This document shows positions 1 through 6,269 of a stretch of DNA of 7,396 bases, piece by piece. Every line of letters begins with the position of its first letter. Positions within the stretch are counted from its first letter, which is position 1. The stretch is from Frankiaceae bacterium. Its GTDB lineage: Bacteria > Actinomycetota > Actinomycetes > Mycobacteriales > SCTD01. The notes below the pieces were generated by a model. That model made no database searches and was not told the origin of the DNA. It saw nothing but the letters and a program-made list of their open reading frames with translations. Position numbers and translations under genes: made by a program. The stretch lies in NCBI GenBank assembly GCA_947479995.1, contig CANKBT010000150.1, positions 1 to 7,396 on the forward strand, written 5' to 3'.

Positions 1-65
1 GCCCGCCCCCAGCGCCACCCGGATGCGCGCTCCAGACGGGTGCGCGGCGCGCCGACGACAGGGGC
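1..65. other. Upstream region of the DUF1800 gene, no gene assigned
   Basis: These 65 bases precede the DUF1800 start codon. They hold a 10-bp palindrome CGGCGCGCCG at 45-54 and an AGGGG at 60-64 that lies only 1 nt from the ATG, too close for a good ribosome binding site. No TAnnnT-type -10 element was seen at a sensible distance. The region may contain the promoter or the edge of a neighbouring gene, but neither can be supported. Confidence 0.4.
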
Positions 66-1862
66 ATGCCCGAGACCCCCCTCGAGCCGGACGTCGACCG
101 GCGGGCCCTGCTCCGCCTCGCGCTGTCCGGCTCCGCCGCCGCGGCCGCCCTGGCCGTCGCGGGCAGCGCTCCCGCGGCCGCCGCCCCCGGTCGCGCGCCC
201 GTGCTGCCCCGCCCGAAGAGCCGCCCCCCGGCCAAGCCGGTGCGGGTCGGCAGCGCCCCGGCGCCCGCCCCCGCCGCGACCGCGACGACGACGGCCCCCG
301 CCGCACCCACGGTCCCCGCGCCGCGCGCGGCCGCCACCGCCGCCGAGCCGACCCGCGCCCCGGTGCTCGACGGCGACAGGCTGCGCGGCACCCGGCCGAT
401 CACCCGCCTGGGGACCCCCGGCCTGCCGACCGACGCGGCGTTCGCGCTGCACCTCGTGCGCCGCACGACGTACGGGCCGACGCCCGAGCTGCTCGCCGAG
501 GTGACCGCCCTCGGCCCGCAGGCCTGGCTCGACCGCCAGCTCGACCCGGCCTCGCTGCCGGACACCGCCTGCGAGGCCTACCTCGGCCGCCTCCCGCTGG
601 CGCGCGCCACCGCGCCGGAGGTGTGGGCGACGACCGGCCAGGGGTCGTGGGACGCGACGCTGCAGGTGCAGCGGGCGACGCTCGCGCGCCAGCTCTGGTC
701 GACCCGGCAGCTGCAGGAGGTGATGGTCGAGTTCTGGTCGAACCACCTCAACATCACGGCGCCCGGCGGCGAGGCGTGGGCGACCAAGCCGACCGACGAC
801 CGCGAGGTCGTGCGCCGCCACGCGCTGGGGCGCTTCGACGACATGCTCGCCGCGTCGGTGACGAGCCCCGCGATGCTGCTCTACCTCGACAACGCCGAGA
901 GCCGCGGCAGCGCGCCGAACGAGAACTACGCGCGCGAGCTGCTCGAGCTGCACACCGTCGGCGTCGACGGCGGCTACGGCCGCGCCGACATCCTCGCCGT
1001 CGCGCGCGCGGTGAGCGGCCTGTCGGTCTGGAACCCGTGGAACGGCGGCACGGCCGCCACCTACGGCCTGCTGCGCTACCGCAGCGACTGGCACTACACC
1101 GGCGCGCTCACCGCGCTCGGCTGGTCGCACCCGAACGCCGACCGCGCGGGCGGCGTCGCCGTCGCGCAGTCGCTCGTGCGCCACCTCGCGCTGCTGCCGG
1201 CGACCGCCCGGCGGATCGCGTCGAAGCTCGCCGTGCGCTTCGTCAGCGACACGCCGCCGCCCGCGCTCGTCGACCGGCTCGCCGACGTCTACCTGCGCGC
1301 CGGCAGCGCGGTCGTGCCGGTGCTGCGCGAGCTGTTCGCCTCGCCGGAGTTCGCCGCGTCGGTCGGCGCGAAGACCCGCCGCCCCGGCGAGCAGCTCACG
1401 GCCGCCGTCCGGCAGCTCGGCCTCGTGCCCGACCCGGCGTCGACGAGCACCGACGCCGTGCAGGGCTGGTGCTGGGCGCTCGGCGACCTCGGCCACGCCC
1501 CGCTCGGCTGGCACCCGCCCAACGGCTACCCCGACGTCGCCGGCGCCTGGAACGGCACCGGCACCCGCCTCGGCGTGTGGAACCTGCACGTCGCGCTGAC
1601 GCAGGGCTGGTGGAAGGGCGGGCTCACCACGCCCGCGCTCGCCGCGCACCTGCTGCCGACGCCCCGGCCCACCACGCGCGCCGCCCTCGTCGACGCGCTC
1701 GTCGCCCGCCTGCTGCCCGGCCACGACCTGCCCGCGGCGCACCGCGCGGCGCTCGTCGGCCTGCTCGGCGCCCCCGGCCCGGTGCAGGGCGGCGACACCT
1801 CCTGGCTGCTGCCCGTCCTGGTCGCGGCCGTCCTCGACAGCCCGTACGGGAGCGTCCGATGA
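66..1862 (+). CDS. DUF1800 domain-containing protein, Tat-exported
   Basis: A 598-residue protein of the DUF1800 family, whose biochemical function is unknown. The N-terminus is a probable twin-arginine signal: D-R-R-A-L-L-R at residues 11-17, then an Ala-rich hydrophobic stretch ending near residue 40 in an Ala-rich cleavage region. It should therefore fold in the cytoplasm and act outside the membrane. A Pro/Ala/Thr-rich low-complexity linker (about residues 40-105) leads into the family domain. Family hallmarks are HLVRRTTYGPT near residue 138, FWSNHLN at 223-229, SPAMLLYLDN near 270-280, and NENYARELLELHT at 285-297 followed by VGVDGGY. The length is normal for the family. ATG 66 is chosen because it places the twin arginine about ten residues from the start; the AGGGG at 60-64 is too close to be a good ribosome site. 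The stop overlaps the next start (ATGA), which implies co-translation with the DUF1501 gene. The family call is secure; the role is not known. Confidence 0.93.
   Translation: MPETPLEPDVDRRALLRLALSGSAAAAALAVAGSAPAAAAPGRAPVLPRPKSRPPAKPVRVGSAPAPAPAATATTTAPAAPTVPAPRAAATAAEPTRAPVLDGDRLRGTRPITRLGTPGLPTDAAFALHLVRRTTYGPTPELLAEVTALGPQAWLDRQLDPASLPDTACEAYLGRLPLARATAPEVWATTGQGSWDATLQVQRATLARQLWSTRQLQEVMVEFWSNHLNITAPGGEAWATKPTDDREVVRRHALGRFDDMLAASVTSPAMLLYLDNAESRGSAPNENYARELLELHTVGVDGGYGRADILAVARAVSGLSVWNPWNGGTAATYGLLRYRSDWHYTGALTALGWSHPNADRAGGVAVAQSLVRHLALLPATARRIASKLAVRFVSDTPPPALVDRLADVYLRAGSAVVPVLRELFASPEFAASVGAKTRRPGEQLTAAVRQLGLVPDPASTSTDAVQGWCWALGDLGHAPLGWHPPNGYPDVAGAWNGTGTRLGVWNLHVALTQGWWKGGLTTPALAAHLLPTPRPTTRAALVDALVARLLPGHDLPAAHRAALVGLLGAPGPVQGGDTSWLLPVLVAAVLDSPYGSVR
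1848..1852 (+). promoter_or_regulatory. Ribosome binding site of the DUF1501 gene
   Basis: GGGAG lies 6 nt before the ATG at 1859, inside the end of the DUF1800 gene. Together with the ATGA overlap it fixes the DUF1501 start and supports coupled translation of the pair. Confidence 0.7.
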
Positions 1863-3109
1863 CCGACTGCGACGACTGCACCGGCCTGTCGCGCCGCCGC
1901 TTCCTGCAGGGCGTCGGCGCCTCGGCCGCGGCCGCGGCGGCGCTGCCGCTGCTGTCGAGCCAGGCCGCGTACGCCGCCGACCCGGCGTGGTCCGGCCCCG
2001 TGCTGGTCGTGCTGTCGCTGCGCGGCGGCATGGACGGCCTCAGCGTCGTGGCGCCCGTCGGCGACCCCGACTACGCGCGCCGCCGCCCGGGCATCGCCGT
2101 GCCCTCGAGCGCGGCGCTCGCCACCGGCGACCGGCTGTTCGGCCTGCACCCCGCGCTCGCGCCGCTGCTGCCGCTGTGGCAGCGCGGGCAGATGGCCGCC
2201 GTGCACGCCGTCGGCACGCCCGACGGCAGCCGCAGCCACTTCCGCGCGACCGAGGAGCTCGAGCGCGCGGCGCCCGGCACCACGCTGCGCACCGGCTGGC
2301 TCAACCGCGTGCTCGGCGTCGCCGGCACCGGCACCGCCTTCCAGGCGGTGCACCTCGGCTCGGGGGTGCCCGCGCAGCTGCTCGCCGGCCCGGCGCCGGC
2401 GCTGGCCACCCGCTCGCTCAGCGGCTTCAGCCTGCAGGCGGCGGACTGGGTCAAGACCCTGCCCGCCACCGTCCGCGCGCTGCACACCGGCACGACGCTG
2501 CCGACCGCCGCACCCGCGCTGCACACCCTCGGCGCGCTCGACACCGCCGCCTCGGTGCGGGCGGCCGCCGGCGGTCCGCGCAACGGCGCGGTCTACCCGG
2601 CCGAGAGCGCGCTCGGCGCGGCGCTCGCCGACGCCGCCGTGCTCGTGCGCGCCGGCAACGGCCTGCAGGCGCTGACCGTCGACGTCGGCGACTGGGACAT
2701 GCACAACGCGCTCGGCCGCGGCGGCACCGGCTGGATGGCCGACAAGCTCACCGACCTCGCCCAGGCGCTGTCGGCCTTCGCCACCGACCTCGGCGCCGAC
2801 TTCGCGCGGGTCAACGTCGTCACCGTCAGCGAGTTCGGCCGCCGCGTCACGGAGAACGGCTCGGGCGGCGTCGACCACGGCCACGGCAACGCCGTGCTGC
2901 TGCTCGGCGGCGGCCTCGCCGGCGGGCGCGTGCACGGCCGCTGGCCCGGGCTCGCCGACGCCGCGCTCGACCACGGCGACCTGGCCGGCACGACCGACTA
3001 CCGGGACGTGCTCGCCGAGCTGCTCGTGCGGCGCCTGGGCCTGCCGGCCGCCCAGCTGTCGCAGGTCTTCCCCGGCCTGGTGCACGCCCCGCTGGGCGTC
3101 GTCGCCTAG
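1859..3109 (+). CDS. DUF1501 domain-containing protein, Tat-exported
   Basis: A 416-residue protein of the DUF1501 family, which is related in fold to the alkaline phosphatase/sulfatase superfamily; its substrate is unknown. A clear Tat signal is present: S-R-R-R-F-L-Q at residues 11-17, a hydrophobic Ala/Leu core, and AYA-AD near residues 37-41 as the likely cleavage site. Family motifs follow in order: LVVLSLRGGMDGLSVV just after the signal, LHPALAPL, SHFRATEELE, a GDWDMHN version of the usual G-W-D-T-H motif, SEFGRRV, and DHGHGN, the His/Asp motifs expected to bind metal. The short n-region carries C4-x-x-C7, removed with the signal. The ATG overlaps the DUF1800 stop and has a good GGGAG site 6 nt upstream. 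A longer open frame from base 23 exists, but its first 612 codons are an out-of-frame reading of the DUF1800 gene. The protein probably works with its DUF1800 partner outside the membrane. Confidence 0.93.
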   Translation: MTDCDDCTGLSRRRFLQGVGASAAAAAALPLLSSQAAYAADPAWSGPVLVVLSLRGGMDGLSVVAPVGDPDYARRRPGIAVPSSAALATGDRLFGLHPALAPLLPLWQRGQMAAVHAVGTPDGSRSHFRATEELERAAPGTTLRTGWLNRVLGVAGTGTAFQAVHLGSGVPAQLLAGPAPALATRSLSGFSLQAADWVKTLPATVRALHTGTTLPTAAPALHTLGALDTAASVRAAAGGPRNGAVYPAESALGAALADAAVLVRAGNGLQALTVDVGDWDMHNALGRGGTGWMADKLTDLAQALSAFATDLGADFARVNVVTVSEFGRRVTENGSGGVDHGHGNAVLLLGGGLAGGRVHGRWPGLADAALDHGDLAGTTDYRDVLAELLVRRLGLPAAQLSQVFPGLVHAPLGVVA

Positions 3110-3119
3110 CCGCCGGGCA

Positions 3120-3147
3120 CAGTCGCGTCGTGGAGACGACGCGACTG
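3120..3147 (+). terminator. Perfect 12-bp hairpin after DUF1501, overlapping the reductase start
   Basis: CAGTCGCGTCGT (3120-3131) and ACGACGCGACTG (3136-3147) are exact reverse complements around a 4-nt GGAG loop. The hairpin begins 10 nt after the DUF1501 stop, the expected place for a terminator. No T-run follows, which is common for terminators proposed in high-GC actinobacteria. The reductase GTG at 3130-3132 sits at the stem-loop junction, so the element could instead act on translation of that gene. The structure is certain as sequence; its function is inferred. Confidence 0.5.
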
Positions 3148-4099
3148 GGCAGCAGCGGCCTCGAGGTGTCGAGGGTGACCCTCGGCTGCATGAGCTACGG
3201 CGTGCCCGACCGGGGCACCCACCCGTGGTCGCTGCCCGAGGACGAGGCGCGCCCCTTCCTCGCGCGCCCTCGAGCTCGGGATCACGTGCTTCGACACCGC
3301 GAACGTCTACTCCGACGGCACCAGCGAGGAGATCCTCGGCCGCGCGCTGCGCGACCTCGCGCGGCGCGAGGAGGTCGTCATCGCGACCAAGGTGCACGGC
3401 CGCATGCGCCCCGGCCCGAACGGCGCCGGCCTGTCGCGCGCGGCGATCATGCACGAGGTCGACGCCAGCCTGCGCCGGCTCGGCGTCGACCACGTCGACC
3501 TCTACCAGGTGCACCGCTTCGACCCGCACACGCCGGTCGAGGAGACGATGGAGGCGCTCCACGACGTGGTGAAGGCGGGCAAGGCCCGCTACCTCGGCGC
3601 GTCGTCGATGTGGGCGTGGCAGTTCCAGCGGATGCAGCACGTCGCCGAGACGCACGGCTGGACGCGCTTCGTCTCGATGCAGGACCACTACAACCTGCTC
3701 CAGCGCGAGGAGGAGCGGGAGATGCTGCCGCTCTGCGCCGCGGACGGCGTCGGCGTGCTGCCGTGGAGCCCGCTCGCGCGCGGCCGGCTCACCCGCGACT
3801 GGGACACCGCCACCGCGCGCACCGAGACCGACGCCTTCGGCAGCACCCTGTACGTCGAGGGCGACCGCGAGGTCGTCGAGGCGGTCGCGCGCATCGCCGC
3901 CGACCGCGGCGTGCCGCGGGCGCAGGTCGCGCTGGCGTGGCTGCTGTCCAAGCCGGTGGTGACCTCGCCGGTCGTCGGCGCCACCCGGCTGGAGCACCTC
4001 GACGACGCGGTCGCCGCGACGCGCCTGCAGCTCACCGACGACGAGGTCGCCGCGCTCGAGGCGCCGTACCGCCCGCACGCGGTGGCGGGGTTCGCCTAG
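3130..4099 (+). pseudogene. Aldo/keto reductase, frameshifted
   Basis: An NAD(P)H-dependent aldo/keto reductase of the general bacterial oxidoreductase type, about 323 residues when repaired. The N-terminal part reads from GTG 3130 (VETTRLGSSGLEVSRVTLGC, ending around FLAR at 3256-3267). The rest reads in a different frame from about 3266 (ALELGITCFDTANVY onward) to the TAG at 4097-4099. The break lies in a GCGCGCC run at 3262-3268; adding one GC unit restores the usual RALELG sequence. The repaired protein has the whole catalytic tetrad: Asp56 (FDTA), Tyr61 (NVY), Lys88 (IATK) and His129 (YQVH), plus the C-terminal cofactor-binding SPVVGATRLEHL region. Translation from an internal start such as 3392 would lose Asp, Tyr and Lys and be inactive. 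Codon use and conservation look undamaged elsewhere, so this is either a recent mutation or a sequencing error in a GC repeat. No good ribosome site precedes the GTG. It converges on the oxygenase gene. Confidence 0.85.
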
Positions 4100-4109
4100 C
4101 GGCTCAGGC
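4094..4109. terminator. Possible short bidirectional hairpin between convergent genes
   Basis: GCCTAG (4094-4099) can pair with CT-c-AGGC (4103-4109) with one bulged C and a CGG loop. It contains both convergent stop codons (TAG at 4097-4099 and, on the minus strand, TGA at 4106-4104). The stem is short and there is no T-run, so it is a weak candidate; with only 4 nt between the genes there is no other room for a terminator outside coding sequence. Confidence 0.2.
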
Positions 4110-5024
4110 CCACGACGGCGCCGGCCCGCCGAGGCGGTGCCGGGCGGCCTCCTCGGCCGGGCTGTGCGGGCCGAGCGCGAGGCGCAGCCCGCGCAGCTGC
4201 ACGCGCGTCAGCCGCAGCGACGCGCGGTCGGCGGCCGACCAGTCACCGCGGCCCGGCGCGCCGGTGAAGGGCGCGATCGTCGGCGAGACGAGCAGCCCCG
4301 CGGTGCGGGCGAGACCGGCGTAGAAGACCTGCTCGGCGCGGCCGAGGCCCGGCGGCGCCTGCAGGAAGCGGCGCACGTGGTCCGGCACCGGCGTGAGCAC
4401 CGGCCCGTACGCCCGCAGCGCCTCGGCGAGCCCGGCCTCGTCGACGGGCAGGTCGGTCGCGCCGAGCCGCTCGGCCGACAGCGCCCACTGGCGCACGTAC
4501 GCGTCGGGCCAGCGCCGGCCGAAGCGGCGCGCGAGGTCCGAGCCGACGTGCTGCTGCGCGGCGAGGAAGGCGTCGGTGAAGGCGAGGTGCACCCAGCGCA
4601 GCAGGTCGGGGTCGGAGGCGGAGTACGCCAGGCCGCGGCGCGTCGTGCCGCGCACCCGCACGTGCATGCCGCGCACGCGGGCCGACTCGCGCTCGGCCAG
4701 CTCGTCGGAGCCGAAGGTCGTGACGACCAGCCAGCGGGCGGTGCCGGCCAGGCGCTTCCACGGGTCGTCGCGGAAGGCCGAGTGGCGCTGCACGCCGGCG
4801 AGGGCCTGCGGGTGCGCGCTCTGCCCGAGCAGGGCGACGACGCCGCCGACGAGCGTCGACAGCTCGCCGTGCACCCGCCAGACGACGCCGTCGGGCTCGA
4901 ACCAGCCGGGGCCGTCGCCGACCGTGGCGATCTCGCGCACCCAGTCGGGCGCGCCGGTGGGGTCGCCCGAGACGCGCGCGCGGAAGACCGAGCGGGCGCG
5001 TTCGGGCAGGGAGGTCACGGCCAC
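4104..5024 (-). CDS. MpaB-family oxygenase (DUF2236)
   Basis: A 306-residue protein of the MpaB/Lcp catalytic-domain family (formerly DUF2236). Characterised relatives are haem-dependent oxygenases: Lcp cleaves polyisoprene rubber and fungal MpaB cleaves the farnesyl chain of a mycophenolic acid precursor. Family signatures visible are WRVHGE at 49-54, a GGVVALLGQSAHP segment with His71, the RHSAFRDDP motif with His81, TTFGS at 102-106, the RGMHVRVRG motif with His121, and LAYSASDPDLLRWVH with His146. Some of these histidines probably bind haem. No signal peptide is seen, so it is likely cytoplasmic. The start is GTG 5024, chosen because GGGAGG at 5032-5037 lies 7 nt away; GTG 5018 is the alternative. 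It is the last gene of the minus-strand operon, 13 nt after the crotonase gene. The family is clear; the substrate is unknown, and actinobacteria carry many such paralogues. Confidence 0.9.
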   Translation of the reverse strand: MAVTSLPERARSVFRARVSGDPTGAPDWVREIATVGDGPGWFEPDGVVWRVHGELSTLVGGVVALLGQSAHPQALAGVQRHSAFRDDPWKRLAGTARWLVVTTFGSDELAERESARVRGMHVRVRGTTRRGLAYSASDPDLLRWVHLAFTDAFLAAQQHVGSDLARRFGRRWPDAYVRQWALSAERLGATDLPVDEAGLAEALRAYGPVLTPVPDHVRRFLQAPPGLGRAEQVFYAGLARTAGLLVSPTIAPFTGAPGRGDWSAADRASLRLTRVQLRGLRLALGPHSPAEEAARHRLGGPAPSWA

Positions 5025-5031
5025 GGCTCAG

Positions 5032-5038
5032 CCTCCCT
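5032..5038 (-). promoter_or_regulatory. Strong ribosome binding site of the MpaB gene
   Basis: On the minus strand AGGGAGG begins with the last base of the crotonase TGA stop and ends 7 nt before the GTG at 5024. It is the best Shine-Dalgarno sequence in the window, decides the start, and implies that ribosomes ending the crotonase gene can reinitiate here. Confidence 0.75.
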
Positions 5039-5802
5039 CAGGCGGGCGCGCCGTGCCGCCCGGCGCCGCCGACGAAGCGGGCGGCGCCCGCGAGCGTCTC
5101 GGTGCGCAGCGCCGCCTGCCCGTGCGCGAACTCCTGCGCGAGCGCCTCGGCCTCGCCGAGCCCCTCGGCGTCGAGCAGCGACTGCCGGTCGCTGCGCAGG
5201 CAGGTCTGGGGCAGCGCCGCCAGCTGCGCGGCGAGCGCCTGCGCCTCGGCGAGCGCCGCGCCGGCGGGCACCACGCGGTGCGCCAGGCCGATGGCGAGCG
5301 CCTCCGCGGCGTCGACGGGCCGGCCGGTGAGCACGAGGTCCATCGCGCGGCTGGCGCCGACGAGCCGGGGGAGCCGCACGGTGCCGCCGTCGACCAGCGG
5401 CACCCCCCAGCGGCGGCAGAAGACGCCGAAGACCGCCGTCTCGCTCGCGACGCGCAGGTCGGCCCAGAGCGCGAGCTCGAGGCCGCCGGCGACCGCGTGC
5501 CCCTCGACGGCGGCGACCACCGGCTTGGACAGCCGCAGCCGGGTCGGGCCCATCGGGCCGTCGCCGTCCGGGTCGAGCCGGTTGCCGTCGGGGGTGCCGA
5601 CGGCGGTGAGGTCGGCGCCGGCGCAGAACGTGCCGCCCTCGCCGTGCAGCACCGCCACCGCCGCGGTGTCGTCGGCGTCGAAGGCGCGGAACGCCTCCGC
5701 CAGCGCCGCGGCCGTCGGGCCGTCGACGGCGTTGCGCCGCGCGGGCCGGTGCAGCAGCACCGTCGTGACGGGCCCGTCGCGCTCGACCCGCACGGCGTCC
5801 AC
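5038..5802 (-). CDS. Crotonase/enoyl-CoA hydratase family protein
   Basis: A 254-residue member of the crotonase superfamily, whose members act on acyl-CoA thioesters and stabilise an enolate in an oxyanion hole. It has RPARRNAV at 19-26, the first oxyanion-hole loop GTFCAGADL at 57-65, and the second VAGGLELALWADL at 104-116. Aligned by eye with rat enoyl-CoA hydratase, Glu109 matches catalytic Glu144, but the position of Glu164 is Cys129 (FGVFCRRWG in place of FGQPEILLG), followed by VPLVDGGTVRLPRLVG. It is therefore unlikely to be a standard two-glutamate hydratase; isomerase, hydrolase or another crotonase activity is possible. The start is GTG 5802, 2 nt after the VOC stop, which implies translational coupling; the open frame extends far upstream, but that part is antisense or out-of-frame to other genes. 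It is third in a four-gene operon, with the MpaB gene 13 nt downstream. Confidence 0.92.
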   Translation of the reverse strand: MDAVRVERDGPVTTVLLHRPARRNAVDGPTAAALAEAFRAFDADDTAAVAVLHGEGGTFCAGADLTAVGTPDGNRLDPDGDGPMGPTRLRLSKPVVAAVEGHAVAGGLELALWADLRVASETAVFGVFCRRWGVPLVDGGTVRLPRLVGASRAMDLVLTGRPVDAAEALAIGLAHRVVPAGAALAEAQALAAQLAALPQTCLRSDRQSLLDAEGLGEAEALAQEFAHGQAALRTETLAGAARFVGGAGRHGAPA

Positions 5803-5804
5803 GG

Positions 5805-6233
5805 TCAGCCCCGGGGGGCGAACAGCTCGAGCGCGATCCCGTCGGGGTCGCGGAACTCGAGGATCCAGCCGGTGCCGAGGTCCTTGACCTGCTCGTGCGG
5901 GGCGCCGAGCGCGTCGAGGGCCTCGGCGGCGGCGTCGAGCTCGGCGCGCGAGGAGACCTGCAGGGCGAGGTGGTCCAGGCCGACGCGGTCCTCGTCGAAG
6001 CCGTCGCTCTCGGGCGCGACGGGGCGCAGGCCGAACAGGCCGCCCGGCCACGCGTAGATGAGCCCGCCGAACAGGAAGCCCAGCTGCTCCCTCGTCGCGT
6101 CGTCGGCGCCGTCGGGCACCTCGTACGCGACCTCCCAGCCGAACAGCGCGTCGTAGAAGGCCCGGGAGCGGGCCAGGTCGCGGACGGTGAGGCGGACGTG
6201 GGCGAAGCCGGTCACGGGGACGGTCGAGGTCAT
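5805..6233 (-). CDS. VOC family (glyoxalase/bleomycin-resistance-like) protein
   Basis: A 142-residue vicinal-oxygen-chelate protein with two beta-alpha-beta-beta-beta halves. The first half begins GFAHVRLTVRDLARSRAFY (residues 9-27) and continues to LFGWEVAYEVP; the second begins GLDHLALQVSSRAELD (85-100) and ends with FRDPDGIALELFAP (127-140). Probable metal ligands are His12, His88 and Glu136. The fourth ligand, usually acidic at the end of the first half, falls in FGLRP (67-71) and is not acidic, so metal binding may be altered. The family covers lyases, dioxygenases, epimerases and binding proteins, and the activity cannot be named. ATG 6233 is preferred over a start 33 nt upstream because AGGGG at 6240-6244 is 6 nt away and the domain begins at once. 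It lies 36 nt after the NmrA-like gene and 2 nt before the crotonase, so it is an operon member. Confidence 0.9.
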   Translation of the reverse strand: MTSTVPVTGFAHVRLTVRDLARSRAFYDALFGWEVAYEVPDGADDATREQLGFLFGGLIYAWPGGLFGLRPVAPESDGFDEDRVGLDHLALQVSSRAELDAAAEALDALGAPHEQVKDLGTGWILEFRDPDGIALELFAPRG

Positions 6234-6258
6234 GGGCGGCCCCTGCCCCGTGACCGGC
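6207..6258. repeat. Perfect 13-bp inverted repeat around the VOC start codon
   Basis: GCCGGTCACGGGG at 6207-6219 is the exact reverse complement of CCCCGTGACCGGC at 6246-6258. The 26-nt spacer holds the AGGGG ribosome site (6240-6244) and the ATG (6231-6233) of the VOC gene. One arm lies in VOC codons 5-9 and the other in the gap after the NmrA-like gene. In the transcript this would be a 13-bp stem with the initiation site in the loop; in DNA it could be a binding site for a dimeric regulator. Its role is inferred. Confidence 0.6.
6240..6244 (-). promoter_or_regulatory. Ribosome binding site of the VOC gene
   Basis: AGGGG on the minus strand is 6 nt before the ATG at 6233 and favours this start over the in-frame codon 33 nt upstream. 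It sits in the loop of the 13-bp inverted repeat. Confidence 0.65.
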
Positions 6259-6269
6259 GGCCGCACGCC

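Noticed and set aside
1..18. Possible minus-strand gene starting at a GTG at 16-18 and running off the left edge
   Set aside because: Only six codons are visible and a GGAG lies 11 nt upstream, which is a poor spacing; this is too little to support a gene.
45..54. 10-bp palindrome CGGCGCGCCG upstream of the DUF1800 gene
   Set aside because: Short GC palindromes are expected by chance at this base composition, and nothing ties it to a function.
23..1858. Upstream extension of the DUF1501 reading frame, giving a 1028-codon open frame
   Set aside because: It is Arg/Pro/Ala-rich with no family motifs, and runs out of frame across the DUF1800 gene, which has clear motifs. High GC makes stop codons rare in shadow frames.
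3130..3300. Programmed ribosomal frameshifting in the reductase gene
   Set aside because: No slippery heptamer is present at the junction, the gene family does not use frameshifting, and loss of a GC unit explains the change more simply.
1526..4078. Antisense open frame of 850 codons on the minus strand
   Set aside because: It lies opposite the DUF1800, DUF1501 and reductase genes, shows low-complexity Arg/Ala/Gly composition and has no recognisable domain.
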